Assembly: GCA_016209425.1 (NCBI GenBank)
Contig: JACQWA010000106.1
Coordinates: forward strand, 1-33,541
Direction: 5' to 3'
DNA from: Candidatus Rokuibacteriota bacterium
GTDB lineage: Bacteria; Methylomirabilota; Methylomirabilia; Rokubacteriales; CSP1-6
DNA length: 33,541 nucleotides
Part shown: in pieces, positions 25,914 to 33,541 of the stretch
Layout of the letters: each line of letters opens with the position of its first letter
How positions within the stretch are numbered: the first letter of the stretch is position 1
Position numbers and translations under genes: made by a program
The notes under the pieces: generated by a model
What the model saw: the letters and a program-made list of their open reading frames with translations, nothing else
The model's database searches: none
What the model was told of the DNA's origin: nothing

Positions 25914-26588
25914 ATGAGCGATAACGACTTTGACTATCCGATCATGGCGCGCGCCCTGATCCTCGGCGACAGGGACACCGTGGCCAAGAAGACCCGGGAG
26001 GGGCTCGACCTCCGGATAGATCCCAAGGATCTCATCTTCAAGGGCCTCATCCCCGGAATGGACGTGGTGGGGGAGAAGTTTCGCCGGAACGAGTACTACG
26101 TACCGCAGGTGCTTCTCTCCGCCCGCGCGATGTACGCCGGCCTGGATCTCCTGAAGCCTCTCATCACCGCGTCGAAGACCGCGGAGTACCTGGGAACCGT
26201 GGTGATCGGCACGGCCCAGGGCGACCTCCACGACATCGGCAAGAACCTGGTGGCCATGATGCTGGAGGGCGCGGGGTTCAAGGTGCACAATCTCGGGCGC
26301 GACGTGGCGCCCGAGGTGTTCGTGGCTGCGGTGCAGGAGCATAACGCGGGCATCGTGGGGATCTCGGCGCTGATGACCACCACGATGCCGGCTATGAAGC
26401 GGACGATCGACGCGCTGACCAAGGCCGGGGTCCGCGATCGGGTCAAGGTGATGATCGGCGGCGCCCCCGTCTCCCAGGCGTATGCCGACGAGATCGGCGC
26501 CGACGGCTATGCGAGGGACTCGACGCTTGCCGTTGTCAGGGCCAAAGCCCTCGTCGGCAAGGACGCGGCGGCCGAGGCGAGGAGGTAG
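25914..26588 (+). CDS. corrinoid (B12-binding) protein, MtbC/MetH-like cobalamin module
   Basis: Cap domain plus B12 motif GTAQGDLHDIGKNLVAMMLEGAGFKVHNLGRDV (DxHxxG). Confidence 0.92.
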   Translation: MSDNDFDYPIMARALILGDRDTVAKKTREGLDLRIDPKDLIFKGLIPGMDVVGEKFRRNEYYVPQVLLSARAMYAGLDLLKPLITASKTAEYLGTVVIGTAQGDLHDIGKNLVAMMLEGAGFKVHNLGRDVAPEVFVAAVQEHNAGIVGISALMTTTMPAMKRTIDALTKAGVRDRVKVMIGGAPVSQAYADEIGADGYARDSTLAVVRAKALVGKDAAAEARR

Positions 26589-26595
26589 CGACGGG

Positions 26596-27510
26596 ATGCC
26601 GACAAACGGGTGGGAATTGATCAAGCAGGTCAGCGCCGGAGAGATCCTGGTCTTCGACGGGGGGTACGGGACCATGCTCTTCGCCGCCGGCCTCGCAGAC
26701 GGCGCCTGTCCCGAGCTCTGGAACGACACCCACGCCGACGTCGTCCGCGGGATCCACAAGGGCTACTTCGACGCGGGCTCGGACTTTGTCGAGACCAACA
26801 CGTTCGGTGGCACGCGGCTCAAGCTGGGCGCCTACAAAATCACCGATCGGACCCGAGAGCTCAATGTCAAGGGCGCTCGCCTCGCGCGCGAGGTGTGCGC
26901 GCCCGGCAAGTGGGTGGCGGGGTCGATCGGCCCCACCAGCCATCTGCCCCTGGAGTACGAGCCTCTCGGCGATACCAGCGACGAGCAGTACTTCGAGAAC
27001 TTCAAGGAGCAGGCCGAGGCGCTGGCCGAAGGAGGCGTGGACCTCTTCGCGGTGGAGACCATGATGTTCCCCCAGGAGGCCACCGCGGCGATCCGGGCGT
27101 GCAAGGCGGTGGCGGATTTGCCCGTGATGGCGACAATGTTCTTCCAGTACGAGGAGGAGCACGCCCGCGACCGGACCATGTGGGGAGAGAGCCCCGCCGA
27201 CGTGGCCAAGACGCTCCTGGGCGCGGGGGCGGACGTGGTCGGCATGAATTGCGGGCGGGGCCCGGACCGGGCCATCGTCATCATCCGGGAGATGCGCCAG
27301 GTCACCGACGCTCCGCTGATCGCGTATCCCAATGCCGGTCTTCCCGTCATGAAGGACGGACGGGTCAGCTATGAGCTGGGGCCCGAGGAAATGGCACGCC
27401 AGTACCCCGCGCTCCTGGACGCCGGCTGCAACATCGTCGGCTCCTGCTGCGGTTCCACCCCCGAGCACATCCGCCGCATCGCCGAGGTGGTGCGCTCCCG
27501 GAAGACGTGA
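26596..27510 (+). CDS. homocysteine S-methyltransferase domain protein (stand-alone)
   Basis: VFDGGYGTMLFAAG, FVETNTFGGTRLKL, zinc-ligand motifs VGMNCGRGP and VGSCCGSTPEHI. Confidence 0.88.
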   Translation: MPTNGWELIKQVSAGEILVFDGGYGTMLFAAGLADGACPELWNDTHADVVRGIHKGYFDAGSDFVETNTFGGTRLKLGAYKITDRTRELNVKGARLAREVCAPGKWVAGSIGPTSHLPLEYEPLGDTSDEQYFENFKEQAEALAEGGVDLFAVETMMFPQEATAAIRACKAVADLPVMATMFFQYEEEHARDRTMWGESPADVAKTLLGAGADVVGMNCGRGPDRAIVIIREMRQVTDAPLIAYPNAGLPVMKDGRVSYELGPEEMARQYPALLDAGCNIVGSCCGSTPEHIRRIAEVVRSRKT

Positions 27511-28241
27511 TCTCCTCCGTTCTCGATTCGACGCCCGTCGTCCTGTCGGACGTTCCACTCCAGATCGACCCCGCCGAGGTCCTGCGCTTCCAGGGCTACA
27601 AGAAGGGGGAGGATGCCCCAACTCCCGAGGTGGTTGAGATCTACGCGGGGGCCATCAAGGAGGGCGAGGATCTGATCGATCCCCGGGCGGTCTACCGGGC
27701 GGTGCGCGTATCCGAGCAGGCTCCCGATTCGATCAGGCTGTCGGGGGGGGCCGAGTTCCACATCCCCGAGATTGGCCGGCTGTGGGGTCCGATCGAGAGC
27801 GTTGGGACCGTCGTGTGCACGATCGGGGAGCGGCTGGAGCGCCGGGTGAGGGAGCTTTTCGACGTCCGCGAATTCCCCCTGGCCGTGATGCTCGACAGCG
27901 TGGGCTCGGCCGCCACGGAGTGCCTGGCCGAGTACGTCAACGACCTTCTCTGCCAGGTCGCTATTCCCGAGCGGCTCAACGTCACGAATCGCATCAGCCC
28001 CGGCTACGCCGGCTGGGATGTCTCCGAACAGCGCCTGCTGTGGAGCCTGTGTCCGGGCGGTCTCGCCGGCGTGGCGCTCAACAGCGCGTGTTTCATGACG
28101 CCGACGAAGAGCATCTCGTTCCTGGTGGGGCTCGGGCCCGACGCGCGGGTGGACCACTACTTCACCCAGTGCCGTCGTTGCTGGATGAAGGAGTGCGCCT
28201 ACCGCCGCGCTCCCGCCGAGCGCATGGTTCACCGAGCCTGA
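27507..28241 (+). CDS. stand-alone methionine synthase B12-reactivation (activation) domain-like protein
   Basis: VVCTIGERLERRVRELF, LDSVGSAATECLAEYVND, NRISPGYAGWDVSEQRLLWSL, MTPTKSISFLVGLGP; Cys-rich tail CRRCWMKEC; GTGATC overlap with the upstream stop. Confidence 0.87.
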   Translation: MISSVLDSTPVVLSDVPLQIDPAEVLRFQGYKKGEDAPTPEVVEIYAGAIKEGEDLIDPRAVYRAVRVSEQAPDSIRLSGGAEFHIPEIGRLWGPIESVGTVVCTIGERLERRVRELFDVREFPLAVMLDSVGSAATECLAEYVNDLLCQVAIPERLNVTNRISPGYAGWDVSEQRLLWSLCPGGLAGVALNSACFMTPTKSISFLVGLGPDARVDHYFTQCRRCWMKECAYRRAPAERMVHRA

Positions 28242-28300
28242 GCCCGATCGCTCCTCCGCTTTGCGTTCTCGGCGCCGCGGCGGTACCATGCTCTGCACAG

Positions 28301-28825
28301 ATGGACGGCGGCGAGAACATTGTTCTGATCGGGTTTATGGGGGCCGGGAAGTCCTCCGTGGGACGGCTCTTGGCCAAGCGCCTGGGCCGTTGCTTCGTGG
28401 AGACCGATGACCTGATCGTTGCCAAAGAAGGCCGCTCGATCCCGGAGATCTTCGCGACGGGGGGGGAAGCCCGCTTTCGCGAGCTGGAAGCCGACTTGCT
28501 GGAACTGCTGAGGCTCAAGCGCGGGGAGGTGATCGCCACCGGCGGCGGGTTTCCCTGCCGGGAGGGGCGGATGGAGACGCTCAAGGCGCTGGGGACGGTG
28601 ATCTGGCTCGCCGGGGAGTTCGAAGCGCTCTACGAGCGGGCGCTCCGATCCGGGTCGCGCCCCATGCTCGACGGCAAGCCCAAGGAGGAAGTGGCCGCGC
28701 TCTGTCGCGCGCGCGAGCCGTTCTATCGTCAGGCTCACTTGGCGCTCGAGACCACGGGCCTGGGTGTGGACCAGGTGGTGAGGCGGATCGTGTCGTTGCT
28801 CCGATCCCGGGCGCGGGTCGGCTGA
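28301..28825 (+). CDS. aroK: shikimate kinase
   Basis: IVLIGFMGAGKSSVGRLLAKRLG P-loop, FVETDDLI, EIFATGGEARFRELE, VIATGGGFPCR. Confidence 0.9.
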   Translation: MDGGENIVLIGFMGAGKSSVGRLLAKRLGRCFVETDDLIVAKEGRSIPEIFATGGEARFRELEADLLELLRLKRGEVIATGGGFPCREGRMETLKALGTVIWLAGEFEALYERALRSGSRPMLDGKPKEEVAALCRAREPFYRQAHLALETTGLGVDQVVRRIVSLLRSRARVG

Positions 28826-30672
28826 TGGGGACGAGCCCGTTCCTGGACCGGCTCGCGGAGGGCCCGCTCCTCTGCGATGGCGCCATGGGGACCATGCTCT
28901 ATGCCCGCGGCGTGCCGCTCGATGCCTGCTTCGACGTCCTGAACGAGAACAACCCCACCCTCATCCAGGCCATTCACGCCGAGTACCTCGCCGCCGGAGC
29001 CGACCTGATCGAGACCAACACCTTTGGCGCGAACCGATTCAAGCTGGCGGTGCATGGCCTCGAGGCCCGCGTGCGCGAGATCAACCTGAAGGGCGCGAAG
29101 CTGGCCCGGGACGCGCGCGAGCGCGCGGGCCGGGATGCCTTCGTGCTCGGGTCGATCGGTCCCCTGGGCAAGTATCTGGCGCCCCTCGGGACGGTCAGCG
29201 CCGAGGAAGGCCGGGCGGCCTTCCGCGAGCAAGCCGAGGGCCTCCTCGAGGGCGGCGTGGACGCCTTCATCGTCGAGACGTTCTCAGACCTCGGGGAGAT
29301 CCGGCTGGCGGTCGAAGCCGTTCGGACGATTACCGATCTGCCGATCATCGCCCAGATGGCATTCACCGAGGAGGGCATGACGTTCGCGGGGCGCGCCCCG
29401 GTCGAGGTGGCCCGCGCGCTCCGCGCGCTGCCGGTGCAGGTCATCGGCGCCAACTGCTCCGTCGGCTCCAGCGTCCTCTATGACATTTTGGAGCAGATGC
29501 TCCCGGAGGCCGGCGCGCTGCCGATCTCGATCCAGCCGAACGCGGGGCTGCCGAGCCGGGTCGGAGAGCGGCTCATCTACCTCTCCTCACCGGCCTACAT
29601 GGCCGAGTACGCCTTCAAGATGCTGCAGGCGGGGGCCAAGATCGTCGGCGGCTGCTGCGGGACCACCCCCGATCATGTCCGCGCGATGCGCGCGGCGGTG
29701 GACCGTCACGTTCCCACGGCGGTCCGCGCCAGGCGCGTGTCCGTTTCGCCGCCCGTGAGGGAGGAAGCTCCCGCGCTTCGGACCGCGGCGCCCCCCACGC
29801 CCCTGGCCCGGAAGCTGGAGGCCGGCGAGTTCGTGGTGACCGTCGAGCTGGATCCGCCTCGCGGCCACAACATCGAAAAGCTGGTCCAGGGAGCCAAGCT
29901 CCTGAAAGAGCGGGGCGTGGAGGTCGTCGATATCAACGACGGCTCGCTCGGACGCGTGCGGATGTCAGTCCTCCCGACCGCGGTCTTGGTGCGGGATGCG
30001 ACGGGGCTGGACATCAACATGCACTTCACCTGCCGGGACCGGAACCTCATGGGGATCCAAGCGGACCTGCTCGGAGCCCATGCCGTGGGGATCCGGAATA
30101 TTCTCGCCATCAAGGGTGATCCGCCGCGGGCCGGCGACTACGTCAACGCCACGGCCATCTTCGACGTGAACGCGATCGGGCTGGTCCGGATCATCCGCGG
30201 GATGAACGAGGGACGGGACGCCACCGGCAACTCGATTGGCGAGCCGACGGGCTTCTCCGTCGGGGTCGGCCTGAACCCGTCGGCCAAGGATCCGGACAAG
30301 GAGATCCAGCGCCTTCTTCGCAAGGTCGAGGCCGGCGCGCGCTGGGCCCAAACCCAGCCGGTCTACGATCTTGACCTCTTCGACCGCTTTCTCGCCCGGA
30401 TGGGGAAGCCGCCCATCCCGGTGATCGTGGGGATCCTGCCGCTGCACTCCTACCGTCACGCCGAGTTCCTCCACAACGAGGTGCCGGGGATCAGCATCCC
30501 CGAGCACGCCCGAGCGCGGATGCGGGAGGCCGGGGAGAGGGCGCTCCACATGGGAATCGAAATGGCCCAGATCCTTCTGTGGGAGGTGCGTCGCCACTAC
30601 GGGGGTGCCTACCTGGTGCCTTCCTTTGGCCGCTATGAGGTGGTCGCGGAAGTCCTGGACGCGCTGCACTGA
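28825..30672 (+). CDS. bifunctional homocysteine S-methyltransferase / 5,10-methylenetetrahydrofolate reductase (YitJ-like)
   Basis: N-terminal LCDGAMGTMLYARG, IETNTFGANRFKL, VGGCCGTTPDHV; C-terminal MTHFR region FVVTVELDPPRGHN...MHFTCRDRNLMGIQADLLGAHAVGIRNILAIKGDPP...GARWAQTQPVYDLDLFDRFL. Confidence 0.93.
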   Translation: MGTSPFLDRLAEGPLLCDGAMGTMLYARGVPLDACFDVLNENNPTLIQAIHAEYLAAGADLIETNTFGANRFKLAVHGLEARVREINLKGAKLARDARERAGRDAFVLGSIGPLGKYLAPLGTVSAEEGRAAFREQAEGLLEGGVDAFIVETFSDLGEIRLAVEAVRTITDLPIIAQMAFTEEGMTFAGRAPVEVARALRALPVQVIGANCSVGSSVLYDILEQMLPEAGALPISIQPNAGLPSRVGERLIYLSSPAYMAEYAFKMLQAGAKIVGGCCGTTPDHVRAMRAAVDRHVPTAVRARRVSVSPPVREEAPALRTAAPPTPLARKLEAGEFVVTVELDPPRGHNIEKLVQGAKLLKERGVEVVDINDGSLGRVRMSVLPTAVLVRDATGLDINMHFTCRDRNLMGIQADLLGAHAVGIRNILAIKGDPPRAGDYVNATAIFDVNAIGLVRIIRGMNEGRDATGNSIGEPTGFSVGVGLNPSAKDPDKEIQRLLRKVEAGARWAQTQPVYDLDLFDRFLARMGKPPIPVIVGILPLHSYRHAEFLHNEVPGISIPEHARARMREAGERALHMGIEMAQILLWEVRRHYGGAYLVPSFGRYEVVAEVLDALH

Positions 30673-30731
30673 CGAAGCTTCGCTCCCTGGTGCATCCCTC
30701 CGGCCTCCCCGGGTGAGGAGACCCGATAACG

Positions 30732-32096
30732 ATGGCTGAAAGCTTGATGACGGCGAGCGAGATCGCCAAGCGGATCCGCGCGGGAGTGGTCTCCCCGGTG
30801 GTGGTCGTCGAGGCCTGCCTCGCCCGGATCGCCGAGGTCGAGCCCGCCGTCCTCGCGTGGGTTCGCGTCGATCGCGACGGCGCCCTGACGGCCGCGCGGG
30901 AGCTGGAAGCGGAGGCCCGGGCCGGCAGCTTTCGAGGGCCACTCCACGGCGTTCCCGTCGGGGTCAAGGATATTTACCACGTGGCGGGAATGGTGACGAC
31001 CGCCGGGGCCGGCGCCTTCGCCCACGAGCACCCTTCCGCCGACGCCGAAACCGTCGCGAGGCTCCGGCGAGCCGGCGCCGTGATTCTCGGAAAGACCGCC
31101 ACCACGGAGTTCGCATACGCGGACCCGGCCGTCACGCGGAACCCATGGAATCCGGAGCACACGCCGGGAGGATCTTCGAGTGGCTCGGCGGCGGCGGTGG
31201 CCGCGGGGATGATCCCGTTGGCCCTGGGCTCCCAGACCGTGGGCTCCACACTGCGCCCCGCAGCCTACTGCGGCGTGGTGGGCCTCAAGCCGACGCACGG
31301 CCGCATCAGCGCCGCGGGGGTGATCCCGCTGGCGTGGAGCCTGGACCACATCGGCATCTTCACCCGGGACGTGGAGGATGCTGCGGTGGCCCTCCTGGTG
31401 CTGGCCGGCTACGACGCGGCGGACCCGCACTCGGCGCCCGTCCCGACCGCGGATTACCCGGGCGCTCTCGTTCGGAGGGAGCATCCGCCACGCCTCGGGC
31501 TCCCCCGTCGGCTGTTCAGCGACAAGGCCAGCCCGGAGGTGAACGCCCACCTGGAGGCAATGGCGGTGACGTTTCAGAAGGCCGGGGCCATCGTCGAGGA
31601 GGTCTCGCTCCCACCCGGTGCCGAGGCGATCCACGAGGCCGGGCAGCTCGTCATGCGCGTCGAGGCCGCAACCTTCCATCGCGCGCGCTTTCGCCGCTAC
31701 GCCGACTCCTACCGTCCCAAGATCCGCGGACTCATCGAGGAGGGGCTGGCCATTCCCGGGGTCGAGTACGTCCGCGCTCAGCAGACCCGTCGGCAGTTCC
31801 GGGAGGAGATGCGCCCGCTCCTGGAACGGTACGCCGCGCTCCTGATGCCGGTGGCCCCGACGACGGCCCCGAAGGGACTCCACTGGACCGGCGATCCGGG
31901 ACTCTGCGCTCCGTGGAGCTTCACCGGGTTTCCCGCCATCGCGCTGCCGAGTGGCCTCGCCCCGGACAGCCTGCCGCTGGCCATTCAGCTCGTCGCCGGA
32001 CCCTTCGCGGAGGCTCGGCTCCTGGGGGTGGCCCGCTGGTGCGAAGCGATCCTGAGCTTCACGGCCAGTCCGTCCCCGGAGGCGATACGGCCATGA
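30732..32096 (+). CDS. amidase (amidase signature family)
   Basis: GVPVGVKDIYHVAG catalytic Lys, NPWNPEHTPGGSSSGSAAAVAAGMIPLALGSQTVGSTLRPAAYCGVVGLKPT. Confidence 0.93.
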   Translation: MAESLMTASEIAKRIRAGVVSPVVVVEACLARIAEVEPAVLAWVRVDRDGALTAARELEAEARAGSFRGPLHGVPVGVKDIYHVAGMVTTAGAGAFAHEHPSADAETVARLRRAGAVILGKTATTEFAYADPAVTRNPWNPEHTPGGSSSGSAAAVAAGMIPLALGSQTVGSTLRPAAYCGVVGLKPTHGRISAAGVIPLAWSLDHIGIFTRDVEDAAVALLVLAGYDAADPHSAPVPTADYPGALVRREHPPRLGLPRRLFSDKASPEVNAHLEAMAVTFQKAGAIVEEVSLPPGAEAIHEAGQLVMRVEAATFHRARFRRYADSYRPKIRGLIEEGLAIPGVEYVRAQQTRRQFREEMRPLLERYAALLMPVAPTTAPKGLHWTGDPGLCAPWSFTGFPAIALPSGLAPDSLPLAIQLVAGPFAEARLLGVARWCEAILSFTASPSPEAIRP

Positions 32097-32611
32097 AACC
32101 GTTCATCGTCAACCGCTACGGTCACCTCGTCTTCCCCTTCAACTTTTTCCCGGAGCTCGACTTCGCGGTCTTCGAGACGCTCGAGCAGTTCGCGGCCGTC
32201 ATCAGGCGGGATTTCGAGGAAAAGGCCCCCACGGAAACGGACATTGTCGCCCGGGTGGAGTCGGGGGGCTACGGGGGGCGCTATGAGTTGCTGCGGGACC
32301 TGGCGCTGAACCTCTTCTGGGTGAACCGCTACGCGATGACGATGTACGAGAAGCGTCCCAGCCGCTGGCGCGACGTGCCCCGGCACCGCGACGACGTCTT
32401 CCTGCCGGTGTTCAAAGCGTGGGAGGGAGCCGAGCCGACGGCCGTGATCGAAAGTGGCTACCCGGCCCTCCCGCCGACCTGGGACGAAGGGACGGAGGAC
32501 AAGATCTTCCGCATCCTGGTCGACGTCTTCCGCCACAAGAAGGGCGCGGCGCGGAGCTCCCGGCCATCAAGCCGACGGTCCCGGAGATCCTGGCCGATCC
32601 CCGGAACCTGA
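32093..32611 (+). CDS. N-terminal portion of a probable larger FabH-like protein, disrupted by an apparent frameshift near 32535-32556
   Basis: ATGA overlap with the amidase stop; MKPFIVNRYGHLVFPFNFFPELDFAVFETLEQF...ILVDVFRHKKG, after which the frame turns into Arg/Ser-rich nonsense while phase +1 carries protein-like sequence. Confidence 0.65.
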   Translation: MKPFIVNRYGHLVFPFNFFPELDFAVFETLEQFAAVIRRDFEEKAPTETDIVARVESGGYGGRYELLRDLALNLFWVNRYAMTMYEKRPSRWRDVPRHRDDVFLPVFKAWEGAEPTAVIESGYPALPPTWDEGTEDKIFRILVDVFRHKKGAARSSRPSSRRSRRSWPIPGT

Positions 32612-33541
32612 CCTACCACCTCCTGATTCACGAGCCGGACTACCCGGGGTACAGCCATGACGACATCATCGAATGCACGCACCGGGCGCCAGAACTCGAA
32701 GCCCTGCTGCGGCAGGCGATGGTGCTGCACAACCAGTACCGGTGGGATCGGGAGAAGACCCGGCTGACCGAGGTGGGCAGGCTGCACGATGACGACTTTG
32801 TGGTGGTCTTTCATCCCCGGAGCGATGACGTTCTCGACTTCATTCGCCGGGTGAAGCGTGGGCGCCGGCTCCGGCCCCGCAAGCCGGCCCCGGCGGAGTC
32901 GCGGAAGCCCCTGGCCCCGTATCCGCCGGTGGACGTGCGCAGGCGGTTCTCCGTGATGCCGCGTCTTGAGGCCCTCGCCGCGTATAAGGGGGAACTCGCC
33001 TGCACCAACGACGACCTGATCCGGAACGCGGCATACTGCTGGTCGCCGATGACGGCGGAGGAGATCCGGCAGAAGACCGGGATCGAGCAGCGGCTGTACA
33101 CCGAGCTGGATCTGGACCACATGGCGCTTCTGGCGGCCCAGAGGGCCGTGGCGAAGTCCGGGCGCCGCCCGGAGGAGATCGGGGCGGTGCTCTTCTGCTC
33201 GTGCACGAGCACCAAGATGATGCCGTCCCTGGCCACCTGGCTGTCGGGGCAGATGGGGATCTTCCAGACGCATGCCTCCTGCGATCTCGTGGCGGCCTGC
33301 GCGGGCCTGCCGTACGGGCTCGCCGAGGCGGTGCGTCTGCTCCAGGAGATCGAGCGCCCGGTGCTCGTGGTCTGCGGCGAGAAGTTCTCGGACAAGATCG
33401 GTACGGTGCGGACGTCCCGGATGATCTTCGGCGACGGCGCGGCCGCGCTCGTGGTGGGCCCGGCGCCGGCGGGCGCCGCGCCGGACATCGAGGTGTTCCA
33501 GACCTACGCCAGCGGTCCGATGAGCGAGGTGGATTCCATCA
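32542..33541 (+). CDS. 3-oxoacyl-ACP synthase III (FabH)-like, 3' truncated by window end; probable continuation of the 32093 ORF
   Basis: Open frame translating to ELPAIKPTVPEILADPRNLTYHLLIHEPDYPGYSHDD...TNDDLIRNAAYCWSPMTAEEIRQKTGIEQRLY...HASCDLVAACAGLPYGLAEAV (active-site Cys about 33298-33300)...SRMIFGDGAAALVVGP; not in the ORF track because no stop lies in the window. Confidence 0.8.

Noticed and set aside
30857-32092. Upstream part of the 584-aa plus-strand ORF 30857-32611
   Set aside because: Overlaps the well-supported amidase in another frame; only the part from ATG 32093 looks like real protein.
32535-32556. Programmed -1 ribosomal frameshift at the FabH-like gene
   Set aside because: The phase change is in the right direction, but no canonical X_XXY_YYZ slippery heptamer is present (CAC AAG AAG GGC GCG); a sequencing/assembly indel or mutation is more likely.
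1-33541. CRISPR arrays, tRNA/rRNA genes, IS elements, prophage or defence genes
   Set aside because: No regularly spaced repeats, tRNA-like cloverleaf, transposase, integrase or recognised defence motifs were found by reading the sequence and the ORF translations.

Overview
GC-rich, densely packed bacterial window, probably from an uncultivated Rokubacteria/Methylomirabilota-like or deltaproteobacterial-like lineage (taxonomy is inference only). From left to right: (1) a 2-aminoethylphosphonate (AEP) locus with truncated PhnW, a PhnS-like binding protein, an ABC ATPase and a fused double permease, followed by an FAD/GcvT-type dimethylglycine/sarcosine dehydrogenase-like protein; (2) a convergent NUDIX hydrolase, two small proteins, a Cof-type HAD phosphatase, a SAM methyltransferase, an M28/glutaminyl-cyclase-like peptidase and an HpcH/HpaI aldolase; (3) an iron/spermidine-type ABC transporter whose binding protein is separated from its permease and ATPase by a complete partner-switching module (two tandem response-regulator/PP2C proteins, an RsbW-like kinase, a STAS protein) plus a membrane coiled-coil protein and an MFS transporter; (4) a divergent pair of class-II cyclic-nucleotide phosphodiesterase (metallo-beta-lactamase fold) and CHASE2-adenylate cyclase-PilZ; (5) a 560-bp noncoding region with several hairpins and two sigma-54-like sites upstream of a FecR-domain protein; (6) a split cobalamin methionine-synthase-like operon (corrinoid protein, homocysteine methyltransferase, reactivation domain) with shikimate kinase and a bifunctional homocysteine methyltransferase/MTHFR; (7) an amidase and a FabH-like ketoacyl synthase with an N-terminal extension and an apparent frameshift, cut by the window end. 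No tRNA, rRNA, CRISPR array, IS element or phage gene was recognised. The best leads are the split MetH without a methylfolate domain, the cAMP/c-di-GMP pair, the partner-switching module nested in an ABC locus, and the AEP locus with the demethylating flavoenzyme.
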